Source of the DNA: Methanosarcinaceae archaeon
GTDB taxonomy: Archaea > Halobacteriota > Methanosarcinia > Methanosarcinales > Methanosarcinaceae
Length of the DNA stretch: 8,358 bases
Assembly: GCA_030655675.1 (NCBI GenBank)
Contig: JAUSPM010000200.1
Location: 1 to 8,358, forward strand
Direction: 5' to 3'
In this document: positions 6,379 to 8,358 of the stretch, piece by piece
Numbering within the stretch: position 1 is the first letter of the stretch
Layout of the letters: each line of letters starts with the position of its first letter
Notes under the pieces: model-generated
What the model was told of the DNA's origin: nothing
The model's input: only the letters and a program-made list of their open reading frames with translations
Database searches by the model: none
Position numbers and translations under genes: made by a program

Positions 6379-6416
6379 CTTATATTGAATTAGTGCACCA
6401 TGTGCACCAGGTACAT
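6379..6416 (+). promoter_or_regulatory. Promoter with triple 9-bp repeat operator before the CopG-like gene
   Basis: CTTATATTG at 6379-6387 is a good TATA box, placing transcript start near 6407. Over that start lie three 9-bp units in exact register: GTGCACCAT (6393), GTGCACCAG (6402) and GTACATATG (6411). The hexamer GTGCAC is itself a palindrome. The third unit ends in the ATG of the gene, so the message is nearly leaderless. Binding here would block the promoter, which suits autorepression by the RHH protein (inference). Confidence 0.55.
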
Positions 6417-6647
6417 ATGAGCGAATCAAAAGAATCTAAAATGAAGTTTGGCATATCCATCAATAAAGAACTGGTTCAAAAAATCGATGCGATCGTAGAA
6501 CAATCCGATTACTTGAAGATAAGCAGGTCTGAATTAATAGAAACAATACTCGAGAAGTTCATGTTCGAGCATATCGATAAAAAAGAACTTGCAATAAATG
6601 CTGTTGGACTTGTAATACGAAGCCGTAAAGGTGAACTTCTCGTATAG
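6417..6647 (+). CDS. CopG/RHH-type transcriptional regulator
   Basis: A protein of 76 residues. Residues 9-50 fit a ribbon-helix-helix domain: strand KFGISI, helix A KELVQKIDAIVEQ, then turn and helix B SRSELIETILEKFMFE. RHH proteins bind DNA as dimers through the antiparallel strand. The C-terminal tail DKKELAINAVGLVIRSRKGELLV is not a NikR-type metal domain. The start is ATG 6417, directly after the repeat units; ATG 6441 (MKFGIS) is an alternative but neither has a Shine-Dalgarno site. It is separated from the AOR operon by 76 bp with its own promoter and followed by a hairpin terminator. It could regulate itself and perhaps the upstream AOR operon, but I see no copy of the GTGCAC units in the AOR promoter. 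Confidence 0.8.
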   Translation: MSESKESKMKFGISINKELVQKIDAIVEQSDYLKISRSELIETILEKFMFEHIDKKELAINAVGLVIRSRKGELLV

Positions 6648-6659
6648 ATGTTTGAGAAC

Positions 6660-6684
6660 AAACACACAAGATTGTGTGTTTTTT
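6660..6684 (+). terminator. Hairpin terminator with U-tract
   Basis: Arms 6660-6668 and 6673-6681 (AACACACA/TGTGTGTT core) with a 4-nt loop are followed by T's through 6684. It starts 12 bp after the regulator stop, a clear bacterial-style terminator shape for the plus-strand unit. Confidence 0.7.
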
Positions 6685-6746
6685 AGCTGGTGCAACGTCG
6701 TAGTGCAGAGTGTTTAATGGGTTCATGATAAAAACGATTCTACAAC

Positions 6747-6761
6747 CCGCGTGCAGCGCGG
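6747..6761. repeat. GC hairpin at the edge of repeat copy C
   Basis: CCGCG (6747-6751) and CGCGG (6757-6761) form a perfect 5-bp stem over loop TGCAG, eight bp before copy C. It may be part of the full-length element, whose equivalent in copy A would lie outside the window. The bases between the terminator and this hairpin (6685-6746) hold nothing I recognise. Confidence 0.45.
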
Positions 6762-6768
6762 CACCGTC

Positions 6769-6907
6769 CTTGACCACTGCCCTGAATAATACACATCGAA
6801 GTTTCAATCGCTGTCAACACATCTGTTGTACGGATTGTTCTACTAGAAAATGCGTATTTTGCGAATACGAATGGATGGTATATATTGGACGTGCCGCCTG
6901 ATGGCGG
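6769..6907 (+). repeat. Dispersed hairpin repeat, copy C
   Basis: It aligns with copy A from CTTGACCACTGCCCTGAATA onward, with small indels (two extra bases after CTGAATA, four missing in the T run after CATCTG). The hairpins CGTATT/AATACG (6853-6869) and CCGCC/GGCGG (6894-6907, loop TGAT) are both kept although the sequence between them has diverged. After 6907 similarity to A and B fades quickly. It has the same orientation as A and the opposite orientation to B, so B and C bracket the AOR operon as inverted repeats. The 6908-6984 remainder of this 337-bp gap holds nothing else recognisable. Confidence 0.8.
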
Positions 6908-6984
6908 TTGTATTGTTTTTAGTTTCAGATAGAACAATCACATTTATGCAGCCATCCAACTACATCTATACAAATACAAGATTG

Positions 6985-7749
6985 TTATACCCTGACTAGA
7001 TATTCCGTATCATCTTTTATAGCAGTTGATAGTGTGCCGGCACCTATCATATGATCTAATTTCACATCAATTTCTTTTGGATCATATCGTTTAGAGAGCA
7101 AACTCTTTATTATGCTCCTCTTGATCTCAGCACCATGTAGAATATACATCAGTATATTTCCTTCCAGTTTATCTGAATTAACTGTCAACTGTGGAGATTT
7201 AGAAGGAGTTGATATGGAAGGAGTTGGCATGGAAGGAATTGGTACGGAAGAAGTTTGTGCGAAGGAAGTTGATTCTGAAAATGACATATCGTTAATTGAT
7301 GTCTTCGACAAAGTTTCTTCTACTGGATTTGTGTCTTGAATTGTGGATGATTGTTGTTTAATATTATCATTTGTAGGTCTAAACTCTGTAATAGCAGCAA
7401 TTTCTGGCTCTGAAACTACTCTTTTAGGTTGTGCTAATTCCGGCACAACAATTTCCATCTTTGGAATAGCCCTTTCAACATATCTTGTTTCAACTGTCCG
7501 TGATATTGCCTGTACCATTGATTGAGTTGACTCTAATCGTTTATCTATTTCATTCAGTCGATCAGTAAGTTCTTTATTTTCAACACGGAGCTCATTTAGT
7601 TCATCTAACCATAGAACTGTACTCTCATCCCCTACAGTTTCAGATGACAGTTCCCGTTCGATGATATCACGTACAAACAGGCTTTTGTTCTCGATCTTAT
7701 CCAACCGATCAAATAGTTCATCCGACATGCTAATTGTAAGCCGTTTCAT
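6985..7749 (-). CDS. RHH domain / coiled coil / Pro-Ser linker / winged-helix-like protein
   Basis: A protein of 254 residues that I do not recognise as a named family. Residues 1-36 form a clear ribbon-helix-helix (MKRLTISMSDELFDRLDKIE, then FVRDIIERELSS). Residues about 46-90 are a charged heptad-rich coiled coil (LDELNELRVENKELTDRLNE). Residues 91-190 look disordered and include S-x-P-x-P pentapeptides at 168-187. Residues 196-254 have alternating helices ending in a hairpin-like TLSTAIKDDTEYLVRV, as in a winged helix. It is thus probably a DNA-binding protein with two DNA-binding ends joined by an oligomerising stalk. ATG 7749 is preceded by GTGGAG (7763-7758) at 8-nt spacing, better than the in-frame codon at 7782, which lies inside the operator. 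A perfect inverted repeat in the promoter suggests autoregulation. It lies downstream of the mtrH-family gene, 77 bp away. Confidence 0.75.
   Translation of the reverse strand: MKRLTISMSDELFDRLDKIENKSLFVRDIIERELSSETVGDESTVLWLDELNELRVENKELTDRLNEIDKRLESTQSMVQAISRTVETRYVERAIPKMEIVVPELAQPKRVVSEPEIAAITEFRPTNDNIKQQSSTIQDTNPVEETLSKTSINDMSFSESTSFAQTSSVPIPSMPTPSISTPSKSPQLTVNSDKLEGNILMYILHGAEIKRSIIKSLLSKRYDPKEIDVKLDHMIGAGTLSTAIKDDTEYLVRV
7202..7276. repeat. 15-bp coding minisatellite
   Basis: Five consecutive 15-bp units lie inside the linker of the minus-strand gene. On the plus strand they begin GAAGGAGTTGATATG, GAAGGAGTTGGCATG, GAAGGAATTGGTACG, then two more diverged units. On the coding strand they give pentapeptides of the type SVPIP, SMPTP, SISTP, SKSPQ. 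The period is a multiple of three, so copy-number change would lengthen the linker without a frameshift. Confidence 0.7.
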
Positions 7750-7774
7750 AGTATTAACTCCACTTATAAATAAT

Positions 7775-7812
7775 TCATACATTTGTATGACTCAATCATA
7801 CAAATATATGCC
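7775..7812 (-). promoter_or_regulatory. Promoter and perfect inverted-repeat operator of the RHH/coiled-coil gene
   Basis: ATTTGTATGA (7781-7790) and TCATACAAAT (7796-7805) are perfect 10-bp inverted arms around CTCAA. A third half-site, TCATACA (7775-7781), forms a second palindrome with the middle arm, spacer TT. On the minus strand a CATATATTTG box (about 7812-7803) would start transcription near 7781, leaving a leader of about 32 nt with GTGGAG. The operator therefore lies between box and start, where a bound RHH dimer would repress. Confidence 0.6.
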
Positions 7813-7815
7813 TAT

Positions 7816-7823
7816 TAAAAAAT
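7816..7823 (-). terminator. Short oligo-T tract after the mtrH-family gene
   Basis: On the minus strand ATTTTTTA follows the TGA stop by four bases. A run of six T's is enough for weak archaeal termination, so the downstream gene may be partly read through from this one. Confidence 0.4.
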
Positions 7824-7826
7824 AGA

Positions 7827-8358
7827 TCATACTAAGATGTTGATCGGATGGATGCTTGCTGATTCAATGTCAAGATCAGCAGATGCTTCAGCAATCATTA
7901 TGTCACTCATAGCAGCAATTGGGAATGTGTAAGGTGCGTTCTCGATCGGACCATACAATACAAAATCACCGGTTGCAACCTGCTGCAAACAAGTTGAAGC
8001 AATATCACACATCTGGAATATCAGTGGGTCTTCTTTACGCTTTGCTTTAAGCCAATTCCATGAAGAAGGAGCATTGTGGATACCCGATCCTGTTGGATAA
8101 CCCCATTTTGCTTTAGCAGTAAGTGTCATACGAAGTGCAACACCTGCACCATCTCCCATAGGAGTGATACTTGGATCAATAAGGATGTTTGTAATTCCGC
8201 ATTCCTTCGCAATATCCAAAAGTCCGGTCTTGATGACTCCGCCACCATTCTCAAGCAATGCCATTCTGCCATCCAGAGAGGAATTCATAGCATTGAACCC
8301 AAGGATTATTGAACTATCGACATCGGATCGTTTCAATGCTTCCTGCTCATCATTCGTT
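7827..8358 (-). CDS. mtrH: Tetrahydromethanopterin S-methyltransferase subunit H family protein (3' part)
   Basis: The frame is open to the right edge (about 176 C-terminal residues visible of roughly 310-320), so the start lies outside. MtrH moves the methyl group between methyl-tetrahydromethanopterin and the corrinoid of MtrA, in the cytosol. Family signatures are ILGFNAM, LLDIAKECGIT, GYPTGSGIHNAPSSWNWL, GDFVLYGPIENA, MSDIMIAEA and the ending HPINILV. Compared with the MtrH I remember, several conserved positions differ (DPSITPMGDGAGVALRM, the CDIAST segment, APYTFPIAAM). That suggests a paralogue such as the MtxH-type proteins of Methanosarcina rather than the subunit of the main Mtr complex. 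The main mtr operon also ends in mtrH, so position alone does not decide; the genes beyond 8358 would. The codon TTG at 8336 is not the start, since conserved sequence continues upstream. Confidence 0.85.
   Translation of the reverse strand, partial: TNDEQEALKRSDVDSSIILGFNAMNSSLDGRMALLENGGGVIKTGLLDIAKECGITNILIDPSITPMGDGAGVALRMTLTAKAKWGYPTGSGIHNAPSSWNWLKAKRKEDPLIFQMCDIASTCLQQVATGDFVLYGPIENAPYTFPIAAMSDIMIAEASADLDIESASIHPINILV

Noticed and set aside
6201..6416. Longer N-terminus of the CopG-like regulator from ATG 6201
   Set aside because: It overlaps the zinc protein gene in another frame and crosses the TATA box and 9-bp repeat units; the RHH fold is complete from 6417.
1..6907. CRISPR array formed by the three similar repeat blocks
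   Set aside because: The copies are over 100 bp long, kilobases apart and in both orientations, with no regular spacers and no cas gene.
7112..7339. Plus-strand 75-residue Glu/Val/Gly-rich frame
   Set aside because: It is antisense to the linker of the RHH/coiled-coil gene; its repetitive sequence comes from the 15-bp minisatellite.

Overview
The window looks like chromosome of a methanogenic or closely related methane-metabolising archaeon, most likely of the Methanosarcinales. The strongest pointer is a tetrahydromethanopterin S-methyltransferase subunit H (MtrH) family gene entering from the right edge. Other pointers are strong GGAGGTGA-type ribosome sites combined with archaeal TATA boxes, oligo-T terminators, a tungsten-type aldehyde:ferredoxin oxidoreductase, a small Cys-rich zinc protein and ribbon-helix-helix regulators. 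The genus cannot be fixed from this sequence alone.

Layout, left to right. Positions 1-274 hold copy A of a dispersed hairpin repeat and the ilvD promoter. ilvD (275-1939) encodes a full-length dihydroxy-acid dehydratase and ends in an oligo-T terminator. A gene-poor stretch (1940-2412) carries short-period tandem repeats and two adjacent hairpins. Two toxin-antitoxin loci follow: a RelB/RelE-like pair (2413-2903), then hicB with a truncated hicA (3047-3452) behind a perfect palindrome. hicA stops about where inverted copy B of the dispersed repeat begins. Another gene-poor stretch (3453-3951) holds copy B, a 9-bp-period repeat and a promoter region. Next is a tight operon (3952-6340): a four-cluster polyferredoxin, a tungsten aldehyde oxidoreductase and a 53-residue zinc-binding protein. 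A CopG-like regulator (6417-6647) follows, with three 9-bp repeat units against its start codon and a hairpin terminator behind it. Copy C of the dispersed repeat fills 6769-6907. On the minus strand lie an unusual three-part protein (RHH domain, coiled coil, Pro/Ser linker, probable winged helix; 6985-7749) with a perfect inverted repeat in its promoter, and the 3' part of the mtrH-family gene (7827 to the edge).

The genes fall into four functional groups. ilvD is branched-chain amino acid biosynthesis. The polyferredoxin and AOR should form one aldehyde-oxidising, ferredoxin-linked unit. The TA loci and repeats form an accessory, rearrangement-prone zone. The right end carries one-carbon (methyl transfer) metabolism next to a self-regulating DNA-binding protein. 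The best candidates for something undescribed are the three-copy repeat with two conserved hairpins, the RHH/coiled-coil/winged-helix protein with its operator, and the AOR operon with its small zinc protein. All function statements rest on motif recognition by eye; no database search was possible.
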